Of a stretch of 64,000 nucleotides of DNA, positions 1 through 12,653 are shown piece after piece; positions within the stretch are counted from its first letter, which is position 1, and each line of letters opens with the position of its first letter. This DNA comes from Triglochin maritima (taxonomy: Eukaryota; Streptophyta; Magnoliopsida; Alismatales; Juncaginaceae): the NCBI GenBank assembly GCA_963682175.1, contig OY821770.1, forward strand, positions 16,026,501-16,090,500, given 5' to 3'. The position numbers and the translations under genes were made by a program. Under the pieces are notes generated by a model. It was given only the letters and a program-made list of their open reading frames with translations, had not been told where the DNA came from and did not search any database.

Positions 1-1176
1 AGACTTAGGTTGGGCGCAGAGAGTTCGACCGTTCCAGACTTTCGGTCGACCGAACCCTATGGGAACGGTCAGCCGGATTGCCTCTTTCGGTCGATCATTT
101 GTGCGCAGAACTAAATTCCTAGTCCTTGTATAATGCCAACTCTGTCCATGGAAACCTGTGTCCTCGCCTAGTGCGTGAGCCGGGAGGTGACGGCGGGCAC
201 GTTACGCGTCTGCCCAGGGACCGTCGTGTGGAAAGTGTGGGTATTCAGGACATGTCACCTCCGTGTATGGATCGTGACTTAATGTGATGGATTGATGGAC
301 TCATAGTAGAGTAGTAGACCTGAGGGATCACAAATCCCAATGTATGATGATGTGCGGCTCGTAGAGCTTGATGACCTGGCGGACTTCGGTCCAGAACCGT
401 CCGATGTTGTGTCGGACGTATGTTTGACCACCGATGTTGTGTCGGTGATGCCGCCGATGTTGTTCCGGCTATGATGTTTGATAGGCCAATGATGTTCCGA
501 CTATGTTTTCCTAGGTTGGGCACCTACTGAGATGATGATTGATGGACCGACCGAGCAACGACTCCGTTGGTGTGGTTTGACCACGATAGTTACAAATCTG
601 TTTCTTATGGCACGCACCTTGCGGGCGCTCCTTGCCAAACCCCACGATTAGTATAGCCGCGTGTGGGGAGCGTCACGTCTTGTTCCATTAGACCGTATGT
701 GCCTACGATAGGTCTCCGAGGAAGACCCGATGATGATTGTCGGACTGATGTCTTGTTTTACCCTTCGGGGAACTATTTCTTACTGTTGATGACATGACAT
801 GCTACTAGTATGATAGGTTCATTTGTACTACTGCATTCATATAGGTGAGCTTGACATACGGGGTTTCCTTATGGAAACTCAGACATTGTTGTTGCATGTT
901 TTATTTTAGGACCGCAATAGGTCCAGTTGGGTGGTGACGGAGGGCACGCGCATTTTGGGATCGAGATCCTCTCGTTCAGACCACTGAGGTCTACATGCTT
1001 ACTAGTACTTCCTTTTCTTATATCTGATGTAATCATGTAGCTTTTTGACAAACTCTGATGTAATATGGTGCATCACTTGGATGTTTTATGAGAAGTAACA
1101 ATCCCGTCTTTTGATTATTGGTCTCTGGTATCTTGATGATAAATTTTAAATTTTTCCGTTGTTTCGGGATGTTACA
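1..1176 (+). repeat. 3' part of a gypsy-type LTR, cut by the window edge
   Basis: The segment has no coding capacity and ends in TTTCGGGATGTTACA, the kind of 3' end seen in long plant Ty3/gypsy LTRs (TG...TTACA). GC-rich blocks rich in GACGG and CCGATGTTG motifs (about 160-480 and 900-960) alternate with AT-rich sequence. Two copies of a CGGTCGAC-type motif lie in the first 110 bases. No primer-binding site follows position 1176, so this is either a 3' LTR or a solo LTR. The 5' end is outside the window, so the TSD cannot be tested. The family is inferred from the terminus only. Confidence 0.4.
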
Positions 1177-1336
1177 ATATCAATTTATTTTGTTCCTAAA
1201 GTTGGGGGGGGGGGATGATCCAGAAGTAAAATGAAAAACAAACATCGTGTATAATGTTGACATCAGATTGTACAGCAAAACTCGTATGCAATGTTCTCTT
1301 GATATTTTTATCGTCTGAATTAAGTTTACGATGAAA
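1177..1336. other. AT-rich spacer with an 11-G run
   Basis: No gene or recognised element. A homopolymer of 11 G lies at about 1204-1214. The sequence is the insertion site of the TRIM that starts at 1342. Confidence 0.5.
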
Positions 1337-1341
1337 CATGT

Positions 1342-1534
1342 TGTAACGTTCCGTCCTCAAGTCCACACCGAGCTTGAGTCCTAGTATGTTATCCACAAGC
1401 CTACTGACCCACAACACCCACCTATTACCACAAAATTTAAGTTAGTAACTGTTATAGTAGTGGACTCATGTCACTGTATCTCACCCCAACATTTTCATGT
1501 TAGGCAATGTGAGAGTAATATTTGGGGTGTTACA
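1342..1534 (-). repeat. TRIM LTR (3' LTR in element sense)
   Basis: 193-bp LTR. On the plus strand it starts TGTAACGTTCC and ends GGGGTGTTACA. It pairs with 7472-7651 and with 22619-22810. Confidence 0.85.
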
Positions 1535-3003
1535 ACCTACCACACTTGAACTCCTGACGTCCTCGTCAGGGTCAAGTCAGTCAGTCACCAGACGTTGTGG
1601 GATTCTAGAGGTGACTTGATTGATATGTTTTAATTAACCGCAAATGCACGACCATGTTGAAGCGGTGGCAAATACGGGTCGATCCACAAGGAGGTGTGTC
1701 ACCTTTAGTTTGTTCGAAGGCGAGTGGGAAAGAAAGAAGAGAAAGGAGTTGAGATCAAACTACACTATAATAAGAAAGGAATGAAAAATACGCAATAAAA
1801 TTAAACCCCATAGGGGATAGAGAAAAGAGTGTGAATACAAAGATATGTGTATGTGTGTGTGTGTGTTCAATTATGCTCATCACAACATGTAGTGCATGAA
1901 AATCATAAAACTAAATCCAACTTTGCCTCCACATGAAATAAGATAACCCAATATCATTAAAACATACAAGACAATAATTGGAATGAAGCTAAATGAACTC
2001 ATGTATAAAGACCACACCCCACTATGCCTCCACATGAAATAAGATAGTACATTATCATTAAAATATACAAGACATTAACCAAGGTAAAGGCAACAAGAGC
2101 ACATGAAACTACAAGTCATGTTTCCTTTATCAATTCCATCCATATTCTCACCTTATCATTCCCCACAAAATAGGTCCACTAATCTAAGCATAAACTAAGC
2201 TTCATTCAAGAGCATTAATATATCAAAGACAAGAGTGAAATCTCATTAGATGGTTATGGAAATCATATAAGGCTCAAGGGATTAAGATAACACACACCTA
2301 ATACATCACATGATCATATCACATATTTCTCCACCCCCAAATTGGGATGAAACTACTCACTCATATTTAAACTACAACCAACATTAACAAAATGAAACAT
2401 TCGATTGAAATGAAATTAAACTAAGCAAGCAAGAAATATTAAAGAAGCTAAATGAAAAGAAATCAAACTAAAGAATCATCAAAGAATTAAAAGACAAGAC
2501 AATATTAAATGAAACTAAGAAAAATTATTTTATTAAAATGACTCACATTGAAGGTAGCACTCTTCTCCACTTTGAGCTTTGCTTCAAGGCTTACTCCAAG
2601 TAGAGAGAATGCCACCAAGCAATGGGTGAATACAAAGGAAGGTAAAGATTTCTATTTATAGGCATTGAAAAAGCTAATCCGGGACAATCCCCCGGTATGA
2701 GACTAAAAGAATACCAAATATGGATTAAATACACCCTAATCTAACATCCAACTAAAGCATGTGTGATTTGAAGACATCTTGACCGCTGATTGGCGGTCTG
2801 GGACCGCTAATCAGCAGTCTATATTCTTCTGATCGGGTCTAGATTTCTTTGGCTTCGTTCTTGCTTGATTTCTTGGTGTTTGATGAACCTGATTTGGTTG
2901 TTGATGGTTGGGCCCAGATTTAATTGCCAAAATAATCTTCATTAAGGTGTGGAGCTTCTTGTTTTACTCATTAATCCTTTTGGTTTTACATCCGGGTCCT
3001 TCT

Positions 3004-6000
3004 TGAAATGAATATGTTCTAAAAGTTTTACTTTTATATGTCAATTATTATGAATTGAATGTGCAAACATTTTGTTCCTTGATTATGGTATTCATCTTTT
3101 GGAAGTGTTAAGGAAGATACGCTTGGTCCTTAACCGTAGACTCTAAAAGATAATGGTTTACATAAATCAAAAGTTATTCACAATCATGGTAATTAACACG
3201 GAACATTAATTACCGAGATAAGATTGTCGTGTTGGTCATCGATTGTTGTAGCTCTACAAATAATTGACGACACGAATATATAAAAGAGGAAAATATTACT
3301 TTTATATATTGAATAGACCTAACAAGTAAAACATTATGGAATTGTGCTTCGTGTCATTAATGTTTTTACTGTGTCTTGGATCCTAAGATATGAGACTTAT
3401 ATCTTTTCACTCAAGAAGTGCTTAATTTGATTATTGTCAAAAGTTGTCAATGAGTATAGCGATAAAGGCAATAGTTGGTTGAACATGACTTGTGCTGGAA
3501 AAGATAGCTAGTCAAACGATTATCATTGCCCCTCTTAATTGAGTGATGATATTAGTGGGTACCTTGATAAAGCAAAATTATAATGTGCACAATGTAACTT
3601 GAGTTAAGTTACATAGTTATAATTAGCTTAGAGAGATCAAGAAATGAATATAATACAAAGATGACATATTTCTACTTTGTATATATTCTTAATATCATGA
3701 GGCAAGGGACGGACACAAGTGGTGCACTAACATCACTAAATAGATCGTGTTTTGGTTCGGGTGGAACAAAGATATCTATGCTAATTGGGTAACTATAATG
3801 TGTAGCTCGATACCGCTTATAGTTTGAGATATTAAGTGTTTAATATCGCTGCCAATTTGACTTAGATCCTCCTATAAGTCACACCACAAAACTGAGAAAC
3901 AAGAGGTTGATTTTAAGTTCATATGATGTGTCGGGTTTAAATCATGTGAAAATAAGACACATGTGGTGAATTAATTAAAATCAATATGTCATGAGAATTG
4001 ACATAATTAGAATCATAATAAATTCATATGAGGTATATATTATGAGGTGTAATAATTTAATATTACATATGATTATATATAGGATGTGAATTGCTAAAAT
4101 CCCCAAAAGATCAAATTTTGTTGGAAATAAATCCAAAATTTGACAAAGGTAAAATCGAGGTCAAACACGGTGAACCGTTCATGGTTCGGTCGACCGGGGT
4201 ATCTTCGGATCGGTTAACCAAATAGGGAATGGGTAAGCGCAATTGGTTGACCGAAATTGTCTGGAGTGCCTGGACAATCGGGTTCGGTTAACCGAGTGTG
4301 CACGGTCAACCGAGAAGTAGTATTTTTGGTAGACCGAAGGTGACACGGTCATCCGATGACTATGTCCCAGGAGCGATTCTGGTGGGTCAACGGTAGACCG
4401 AGTAAAAGACGTGGTTCATCTGAATTCTTCGAGGGAATTTTTCTCATACGGATTCGGTCGACCGTCTACCTCACGGTGCACCGAACACGTGTTATAACCG
4501 AATGGTTCGGTTGATCGAGTTATACTCGGTCCACCAAACAAGAACGATTCTGTCTGAATTATTAGGAGATTAATTAGATCATAGGTGGATTAATTCCATA
4601 TTAAATTAAAACGTTTTTTTTTTGAAGGGAATGTGTTCTAAAAGTTTTACTTTTAAATGTCAATTATTATGAATTGAATGAGAAATCATTTTGTTCCTTG
4701 TTTATGTTATTCGTCTTTTGGAAGTGTTAAGGAAGAGGCTCTTGGTCCTTAACCGTAGAGCTCTAAAAGATATTGGTTTACATAAAACAAAAGATATTCG
4801 CAATCATGGTAATTAGCATGAGACATTAATTACCGAGTTAAGATTGTCGTGTTGGTCATAAATCATTGTAACTCTACAATTGAGTGACAACACGGGTACA
4901 CAAAAGAGGAAAATAGTACTTTTGCATACCGAATTGACCTAACAAGTAAAATATTATAGGAATGTGTTTCTGTGTCATTAATATTTTACTGTGTCCTTGG
5001 TCCTTTGATATGAGACTTATATCCGATCGCTTAAGGAGTTCTTAATTAGACTAGTGTCTTGAGTTATCTATAAGTGTAGTGTAAAGGCATTAGTTGGTTA
5101 AGTATAACTAACGTTGGAGAAGATAGTTAGTCAAAAGATTATCATTGCCCTCTTAATTGAGTGATGATATTAGTGGGCCCCTTGATAAAGCAAAGTTATA
5201 ATGTGCACAATGTGATTTGATTTAAGTCACATATTTATAACTAGCTTAAAGAGATCAAGAAATGAATACTAATACAAAGATGACACAATACTACTTTGTG
5301 TGTATTCTTAATATGATGAGGCAAGGGACGGACACAAGTGGTGCACTCCATCACTAAATGGATCAGGTTTTGGTTCGAGTGGAATTAAGATATCTAACTA
5401 AATGGGAGCTATAATGTGTAGCTAGATACCGCTTATAGCTTGTGATATTAAGCTCTTAATATCACTGCCAACTTAGTCTAGATCCTCCCATAGGTCACAC
5501 CGCAAAAACCGGGAAACAAGAAATGGGGATTTTGAGTTCATAAGATGTGTCGGGTTTCATGTAGAAAATATGACACATGGGGTGAACAAGCAAAATCAAA
5601 ATTATGTTTTGATTAATAACATAATTAGAATCTAAATTAAATTCATATGTGATGTAAATATTATGGGGTGTAATGATTGATCATTACATAGGATAATATG
5701 TTACATAAGTTGTGAATTTACTACTAATCCCGAAATGTTAAATTTTGTAGGGGTAAAACCGAAATTTGACAAGTCTGCAGAACAGTGCTCCAACGGTCGA
5801 CCGGTTAGCAGTAAACGGTCGACCGCTCGGGCACGGTCGACCGGACATGTCTCGACCGATAACAGGGAATTTTCATCTGTTTGAACGGTCGACCGAATGT
5901 AATCGGTCGGTCGACCGAACATAGCGATGGAATAATTCCTGTTACGAATGGTCGACCGAAACCAGGTTCGAGCGGTCGACCGAACCTCCAAACGGTCGAC

Positions 6001-7213
6001 CGGTCCAGACGGTTAATGCAGAATTAATTTAAGAATTAATTAGATCATGCATGGAATTGGTCCATAATTGATTTAATTCGTGGCTAATATTATTTATTAT
6101 TAAATAATGGATGGTTAGATGGAATTTTGCATGAAATCATGGGCAAGAGTTTGCACATGAATATGTAATTTGGAGAGAACTTATAAATACAAGTTTATCT
6201 CATTACCTCATTAATTTTCATTCATTATTTTCTTATGCAAAATTCTCTCTCCATAATTCTCCACGAAAATTCCTTAATTCTTAAGTTTAGTTTTAGTTCT
6301 TAAGAGATCATCTTCTCAAGGGAATTAAAGAGGGGTTAGTAATTGGATTCCAAACCCTATCGGAGATTGAGAGACTAGCTTCCCTCTCTCCGATCTTGTT
6401 TAGAGTTTGGTGAATACTCGGAGGCATCCGACGCAGCGAGAAGCATCCCCAACGTCTCCGAATTTTCAAGAAGTTTTAGAGAACTTCTAGGTATGAATTT
6501 CGGAGCCCATATTTGTTTTAATAAAGTTTTGAAACTAGATATTGAAACAAATTGATGCATGCATGAAATAAATCATAGAAAATTGTGAATTGATCCTTAT
6601 TGTGCATAAAAATTCAAAAATATACATGCATAATTAAACATGAAATCCTACATTTTTGTGGGTGATTATGTGGAAATTAGAGATTAATTTTAGGAGAGAA
6701 TAAGCAAGAGATCATGGCTAAAGCATAACTCTTGATAAGGATGTTTTGGGAGACTATAAAAGGACTCATACTCCTACTTGTTTAATATTAATGCAAAAAT
6801 TCTTTCTCTCATTAATTTCTCCCTAAACACCACGAAAATCTGTTAGTAAATTTAAGTTTTAGAGATAAGAATCTCAGGAGCTTAAAGAGGGGTTATTAGC
6901 TAGATTCTAAACCTTCTTAGAGATTGATAGACTAGCTCATTTCTCTCTAATCTTGTTTAGAGTTTGGTGAACACTCGGAGACAAATCCGTGGACGACGCA
7001 ACGGGCAACGCAACTCCAGATCTTCAAAAAGGTTTTAGAGAACCTTTAGGTATGATTCTACCTTTGTGGTTTATTTAATAAATGTAGGGTTGCATGTTAT
7101 TAGAATAAACACAAAGTAATGTACATAGAAATTGTTGAAAATATGAAAACGATCTTGTATGTTGTATTAAATTTTTTAAAATATATACATACATAGGGTC
7201 ACGAAATCCTACA
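3004..7213 (+). mobile_element. Solo LTR B of a copia family, split by solo LTR A
   Basis: Start TGAAATGAATATG, end GAAATCCTACA, perfect TSD CTTCT (2999-3003 and 7214-7218). The two parts (3004-4622 and 6658-7213) match the ~2.17-kb LTRs of copia element B at 24218-26386 and 39493-41662, including the block of CGGTTAACCG, CGGTGCACCG and CGGTCGACCG palindromes (about 4170-4540) and a TATA box TATAAAAGG at 6756-6764. It is an LTR-LTR recombination product. Confidence 0.85.
4623..6652 (+). mobile_element. Solo LTR A of a copia family
   Basis: Start TGAAGGGAATGTG, end GAAATCCTACA, length 2030 bp. It matches the LTRs of copia element A (10895-12640 and 18330-20357). The flanks are TTTTT on both sides (4618-4622 and 6653-6657), a valid but low-complexity TSD inside LTR B. 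About nine GGTCGACC palindromes lie at 5790-6005. The TATA box TATAAAT is at 6182-6188. Confidence 0.85.
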
Positions 7214-7456
7214 CTTCTCTCTTTCATCTCAGTCCATAAGTCTTGCAACTTAGTCATTTTCCTTTCATTTGAGTCTTTTTTGAGTCTCTTCTTCTTAAAC
7301 CTATTTATTCCTGAAATATAAACATAACACTCGTTACGTAGCATTGCTTAGGCTAAATTAAACGATATAAGACACAAATATATGCATGATATGATGTCAA
7401 TCATGACTCCTACCCTTTTGGTGTAGCACTTAGTTCCTACAATTACGGCTGATTCA

Positions 7457-7469
7457 GACTCTGATACCA
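7457..7469 (-). other. TRIM primer-binding site
   Basis: The minus strand reads TGGTATCAGAGTC, complementary to the 3' end of plant initiator-Met tRNA with one late mismatch. It sits two bases from the end of the LTR. Confidence 0.8.
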
Positions 7470-7471
7470 TC

Positions 7472-7651
7472 TGTAACGTGACGTTCCCAAGCACGAGTCC
7501 CGGTCAGTCACTCATGAGTCCACTGACCCACAACACTCACCTATTGTCACAAACTTAAGTTGGTAAGTATTGTGGTAGTGGACTCATGTCACTATATCCT
7601 CCTCCAATATTTTTATGTTAGGCAATATATGACTAATGTTTGGAGTGTACA
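7472..7651 (-). repeat. TRIM LTR (5' LTR in element sense)
   Basis: 180-bp LTR starting TGTAACGTGACG and ending GGAGTGTACA on the plus strand. It is followed at once by the TSD CATGT. The left-adjacent bases hold the primer-binding site. Confidence 0.85.
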
Positions 7652-7656
7652 CATGT

Positions 7657-9125
7657 CGAGTTTGACTTTCAAGTTCCATGAGTTTTGAGTTCGGCTTTCC
7701 AACTCCATTCATTTACAAGGAAGTGAAATTATCTCTTGCGAACTGCGAGTCAAGAGCATGCACTTGCCGAAGGTGAGTACCCCTTAGAGCATCCACAACC
7801 ATGACGCGGATGACCTAGGTCATCAACTTTCTCTCTCCAAATGACATGTCATGTCATCATGACCCAACATCCTTTTTCGCATTCATTATTCACCCCTAAT
7901 CATGACCTAGGTCATCCAAATCTCTTTCCTCAACATTATTAATTTACTTCTCAATTGTTATTATATTCCAAAATTATTTATTTTTACCAAAAATATTAAT
8001 AATCTATTTGGAAAAAACATTTATATTTCAATTTAATTGTTGTTTTTTACTTTAAATTTAGTACAATATTCACTATTTCAGATAAGTTGATGTATTTTCA
8101 GTATAATTTTCATACTTTGATTATAACGTTATTGTTGGAATTGACTCATACCTCTTATGCCCACCCCGACGGGTCGGTCGGTCAGCGATCCACCTCGTCA
8201 GTGAGGTGGTGGGGGTAGCAAGGGGCAACACTCCCTGGAAGTCAAGCACGATGTTTATTTTGGGCTTAGGATTTATTTGTAATTTTGTACCGATTTGTGT
8301 GTTTGGATCTTAAAAATCTAGCAGTTATCAAAATATAATAAACTCTAATCATAATTATTATCAAAATATAAACTAAAACTACTTAAATCATAACTATTTA
8401 TCAAAATATAAACCCATAATTATTCAAACAAATAACAAAACCAAAACCAAAAATTAAAAATAAATAAATAAAAAACATAAAACCGTCCCAACCGTAAGTG
8501 GCACGACCCGATTGAGGCCGGGGCGATGGACGACCCTTTACGGAATGAAATATATGCATATTAATAACTGAGTACGGACCCTTTACAGAATGAAATATAT
8601 GCGTATCAATAAATGAGTACGGAGCCTTTACGGAATGAAAATCTATTTTTATCCCTAAAAAAGTGGGAACTTTCAAAAAGTGGGAACATGTTCACGGCTA
8701 AAAAATGGAATCATATATTGACTATCTATTAATTATCGATTTTAATGTGGAAAACACTGTGGAAAACGTGGAACATGGGCAGACGCGGACGTTTCAGGGA
8801 ATCAGTAAGTGGTTTCTTACTTTATTGTATACGATAGATCGTCAGTTTAATAGTCGGTCTCAACCAATTGGATCACGGTTTGAACTCAACTAGATGATGT
8901 TTAAGGCAATGTGGAGATTTGATGGTATATATCGACAACGTTTGCTGAGATTTCATTGGATCAGGTTGGATTTGTGATCAAACTATACTAACTCAAACTC
9001 CAAACTTTCTCGATTGTTCTTCCACAGCACATTGCTCTGAAAATGTCAGCGTAAAAACAACAATCTCCGTGATTAATTCTGAAATTAAATAGATTATGAA
9101 TTTACAGGCAAGAGGAAGAAATAAG
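7657..9125. other. Spacer between TRIM and MULE: MITE-like and GC-rich scraps, no gene
   Basis: From about 7795 the sequence GAGCATCCACAACC, with repeated ATGACCTAGGTCAT palindromes (7811-7830, 7902-7917), looks like the left end of a PIF/Harbinger-type MITE. I cannot find the matching right end. About 8155-8235 is a GC-rich block with repeated GGTCGGTCGGTC and GGTGGTGGGGG, resembling an LTR scrap. 8532-8645 is a 45-bp tandem repeat. The small ORFs here have no recognisable product. Confidence 0.4.
8532..8645. repeat. 45-bp tandem repeat, 2.5 copies
   Basis: Units start at 8532, 8577 and 8622, each opening GA(C/G)CCTTTAC(G/A)GAATGAAA and followed by an AT-rich part with ATGAGTACGG. The third unit is cut short. 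Confidence 0.75.
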
Positions 9126-9134
9126 GTCATTACA

Positions 9135-9245
9135 CAGAATGTTTTAATTTAATAAACTTTAAATCAAAAATTAAAAAAATAGGGGAAAAATAATAATTCG
9201 AAAACTAATCGGATCGCGGGTGTAAACCGCGATCTGTGGGCACGA
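9135..9245 (+). repeat. MULE-1 left terminal inverted repeat
   Basis: It begins CAGAATGTTTTAATTTAATA, immediately after the TSD. It contains a hairpin of GATCGCGG (9212-9219) and CCGCGATC (9227-9234), also present in the right end. Confidence 0.85.
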
Positions 9246-10894
9246 AAATTCTCACCTCACCTCTCATCTCCTCTCCTAGTTTTGTCTCCCACCGGATTTT
9301 TTTCGACATAATTACTCTCTGTTCTGACGTTGACAATTATTCTGAAAACGTAACCCACATAATTCACCGGAGTTCTTATTTTGGGATCCAGGTTAATTTT
9401 TCGCATTATTTTTTAAGTTTTACGTAAGAATGATTAGAATTATTTATTTTCTTTGTTAAATATAAATATTTGGAATAACTTTTTTAAAATTTTATTAAAT
9501 ATATTAGTTCAATTTATGTTTCCGTTCATATATGTACTGAATTTTTTTTGATACATTTCATCAATTGTATAACATGCATTTTGTCAAGAAACCTGCCTTT
9601 TTATTTTGTTAAAATTAATTTTGTTTTTATTATCGTGAACAATTTTATGTCAAAATGAGTCATTTTAGTAGAAGTCGCTCTGTACAAAAGACACGTGAGT
9701 ATAGTGATGCAGTGTACAGAGAGTCTATTTCCCCACTTCTCAGAATACCAAATTGCATGTTCGGAGTCAATGACATTTCCGCAAATGTAAGTATCAACAA
9801 AAATCATATTTTATTAATTGTGTAAATACTTAAATTACATATTTTTTGGTTGGTGTATTTTTCACGAAATATTTTAATATATTGTAGCCGGAGGTTGTTT
9901 TGGAATGTCGTGCACATCGTCCAGTCATTCCTTTCCACGATAGTTTTAGTAAAGCCCTCAAAATTTTGGGACTATATCAACTTGCTCAGATAAAACATAC
10001 AAGGACATACCACATATTAATTACTGCACTTGTAGAGCGTTGACGTCCTGAGACTCACACTTTCCACTTGCCGGTTGGGGAGGTTGGACTTACATTGCAG
10101 GATGTGAGCTGCTTGTGGGGTCTACCTATCACTGGTCTTCCAATAATAGGGCACAATGATTGATATTGTAACGCCCCTGATCTCGCGGGTACGCACACTG
10201 GGAAAGACTACAAGTGTCGCGATCAGAGACCTCCGCGACGACCGAAGGAGTTACAAAAGACAAACCAAACAAATGACTCGACAATACGTAGAGAGATCAT
10301 ACATGGATAGACTAACATAAAACATAACTAAAAAGTGAGAGACTATCCATATATGGTAACAAGGTCAAATACATTACATCGAGTTCAAAAGGGTAATACA
10401 TAATAAATAATGCGGAAGCAAGGACGAATTGAAGAATCTGGTCGACGTGTCCCTCGTGTACAGAATCTTCGACACTCGTCCAGTTTGCCCTGTGGGAACC
10501 TAAGTACCTTCAAGCACCACATTAACAAATACGTGAGTTTTCAATTAAGAAAACTTAGTATGCTCCTGGCCAAAACAACATTTTACAGAATTATGCATGG
10601 AGTCTAATTAAGACAAAAGCATCCAAAACAGAACAGAAAACAACATGTGCAACAAAAGGCTACGACTCCATAAGCCGCGCCGGTCGGGCGTACACGAACC
10701 CATTCCTCAAGAGGAACCAGAACACCAACCTCACTGGTCAAAGGTGGTCACTCGACAGTGATCCACCGCTCGACACAAAGCGGTGTGCCGGATAAGTGTT
10801 CCAATTCGCGGCAGGTGACCTACATGGTGCCATCGCGAACTTGGGAATACCTACCCTGAGATAGAATGGCAGCGCGCCTGCCTAGGACTTATCT

Positions 10895-12640
10895 TGAAGG
10901 GAATGTGTTCTAAAAGTTTTACTTTTAAATGTCAATTATTATGAATTGAATGAGAAATCATTTTGTTCCTTGTTTATGTTATTCGTCTTTTAGAAGTGTT
11001 AAGGAAGAGACTCTTTGTCCTTAACCGTAGAGCTAAAAGATATTGGTTTACATAAAACAAAAGATATTCGCAATCATGGTGATTAACATGGGACATTAAT
11101 TACCGAGTTAAGATTGTCGTGTTGGTCATAGATCATTGTAGCTCTACAAGTGAGTGACAACACGGGTACACAGAAAAGGAAAATACTACTTTTGTATACT
11201 GAATAGACCTAATAAGTAAAACATTATAGAATTGTGTTTTATGTGTCATTAATGTTTTACCATGTCCTTGGTCCTTTGATATGAGACTTATATCCGATCA
11301 CTTAAGAATTGCTTAATTAGACTAGTGTCTTGAGCTATCGATGAGTGTAGTGTAAATGCATTGGTTGGTTAAGTATACCGCTTATAGCTTGTGATATTAA
11401 GCTCTTAATATCACTGTCAACTTAGTTTAGATCCTCCCATAGGTCACACCACAAAACTGGGAACCAAGAAATGAGGATTTTGAGTTCATAAGGTGTGTCA
11501 GGTTTCATGTAGAAAATATGACACATGTGGTGAACAAGCGAAATCAAAATTATGTTGTGATTAATAACATAATTAGAATCTAAATTAAATTCATATGTGA
11601 TGTAAATATTATGGGTGTAATGATTTATCATTACATAGGATAATATATTACATAAGTTGTGAACTTACTACTAATCCCGAAATGTTAAATTTTGTAGGGG
11701 TTAAACCGAAATTTGATGAGTCTGCAGTACTGTGCAAAAACCGTCGACCGCTAAACCATACACGGTCGACCGAATGTGGCACGGTCGACCGAAATGTTGC
11801 ACGGTCGACCGGATGTGTCTCGATCGCTACAGGAATTTCGTCTGTTCGTTTTCGGTCGACCGAAGTAGTTCGGTCGGTCGACCGAACATTGCGATGAAAT
11901 ATTTTTTTTGTTGCGAATGGTCGACTGAGTTCATGAACGGTCGACCAAAAATCGGTCTAAACGGTCGACCGAGCCTCCAACATGGTCGACCGATTCGGAC
12001 GGTTACTGCAGAATAAATTTAATAATTAATTAGATCATGCATGGAATTGGTCCATAACTGATTTAATTCGTGGCTAAGATTATTTGTTAGCAAATAATGG
12101 ATGGTTAGATGGAAGTTTGCATGAAATCATGGGCAAGAGGTTGCACATGAATAGGTAATATGGAGAGAACTTATAAATACAAGTTTATCTCATTACCTTA
12201 TTAATTAATTCATTATCTTTTTGTGCAAACATCTCTCTCCATAATTCTCCACGAATTTCACTTTAATTCTTGAGTTTAGTTTTAGTTTTTAGAGATCTTC
12301 TTCTCAAGGGAACTAAAGAGGGGTTATTGTTGGATTCTAAACCCTATTGGAGATTGAGAGGCTAGCTCTTCTCTCTCCCATCTTGTTTAGAGTTTGGTGA
12401 ATACTCGGAGGCATCCGGCGCAGCGACAAACATCCTCAACGTCTCCGGATCTTCAAGAATTTTTAGAGAACTTCTAGGTATGAATTTCAGAGCCCATATT
12501 TGTTTTAATAATGTTTTGAAACTAGTTATTGAAACAAACTGATGCATGCATGAAACAAATCATAAAAAAATTGTAATTGATCCTTATTGTGCATAACAAT
12601 TTCGAAAATAAATATGTACAATTAAACTAGAAATCCTACA
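10895..12640 (+). repeat. Copia A 5' LTR (1746 bp, internally deleted)
   Basis: TG...CA ends (TGAAGGG ... CCTACA). Relative to the 3' LTR it lacks about 330 bp: the sequence jumps from GGTTAAGTATA to CCGCTTATAG near 11380, whereas the 3' LTR has the missing block at about 18810-19137. TATA box TATAAAT at 12172-12178. About ten GGTCGACC-type palindromes lie at 11740-12000. Confidence 0.95.
12172..12178 (+). promoter_or_regulatory. TATA box of copia A 5' LTR
   Basis: TATAAAT in the context GAGAACTTATAAATACAAG. The same motif is at the matching place in solo LTR A (6182) and the 3' LTR (19888). The CGGTCGACCG cluster lies about 170-430 bp upstream. Confidence 0.6.
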
Positions 12641-12641
12641 G

Positions 12642-12653
12642 TGGTATCAGAGC
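12642..12653 (+). other. Copia A primer-binding site
   Basis: TGGTATCAGAGC, an exact complement to the 3' end of initiator-Met tRNA, one base after the LTR end. Confidence 0.9.

Larger units (their letters stand above)
1617..7403 (-). mobile_element. Solo LTR C (gypsy-type, minus orientation), itself interrupted
   Basis: The sequence starts TGATTGATATG at 1617 and ends ATGTCAATCA at 7403, flanked by the perfect TSD TGACT (1612-1616 and 7404-7408) inside the TRIM internal region. Excluding solo LTR B it is about 1.57 kb. Its opening block (CCGCAAATGCACG ... GGCAAATACGGGTCGA) resembles the opening of the gag-protease gypsy LTRs at 26963 and 33187, so it is a distant relative. A minus-strand TATA box (CCTATAAATAG) lies at about 2652-2662. 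No internal region or second LTR is present, so it is a solo LTR. Dinucleotide runs (GT)n lie at about 1848-1866. Confidence 0.75.
1342..7651 (-). mobile_element. TRIM element (terminal-repeat retrotransposon in miniature), interrupted by nested insertions
   Basis: Two short LTRs (1342-1534, 193 bp; 7472-7651, 180 bp) bound an internal region of only about 145 bp (1535-1616 plus 7409-7471). Read on the minus strand the LTR begins TGTAACACCCC and ends in TTACA. Next to the right LTR is a primer-binding site matching initiator-Met tRNA (TGGTATCAGAGT). The element is flanked by the perfect 5-bp TSD CATGT (1337-1341 and 7652-7656). Net length without later insertions is about 518 bp, and it encodes nothing, as expected of a TRIM. 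It was split at 1616/7409 by LTR C. A second copy of the same family is at 22416-22810. Confidence 0.85.

Noticed and set aside
245..1417. Small minus-strand ORFs near the left edge
   Set aside because: No family signature, and they overlap LTR and TRIM sequence that explains the region.
4618..6657. TTTTT as proof of the TSD for solo LTR A
   Set aside because: Kept as compatible only, since the site is a T run. The call rests on LTR ends and on LTR B resuming afterwards.
7795..8700. Complete PIF/Harbinger MITE
   Set aside because: Only a left-end-like GAGCATCCACAACC is present; no inverted right end or 3-bp TSD could be found.
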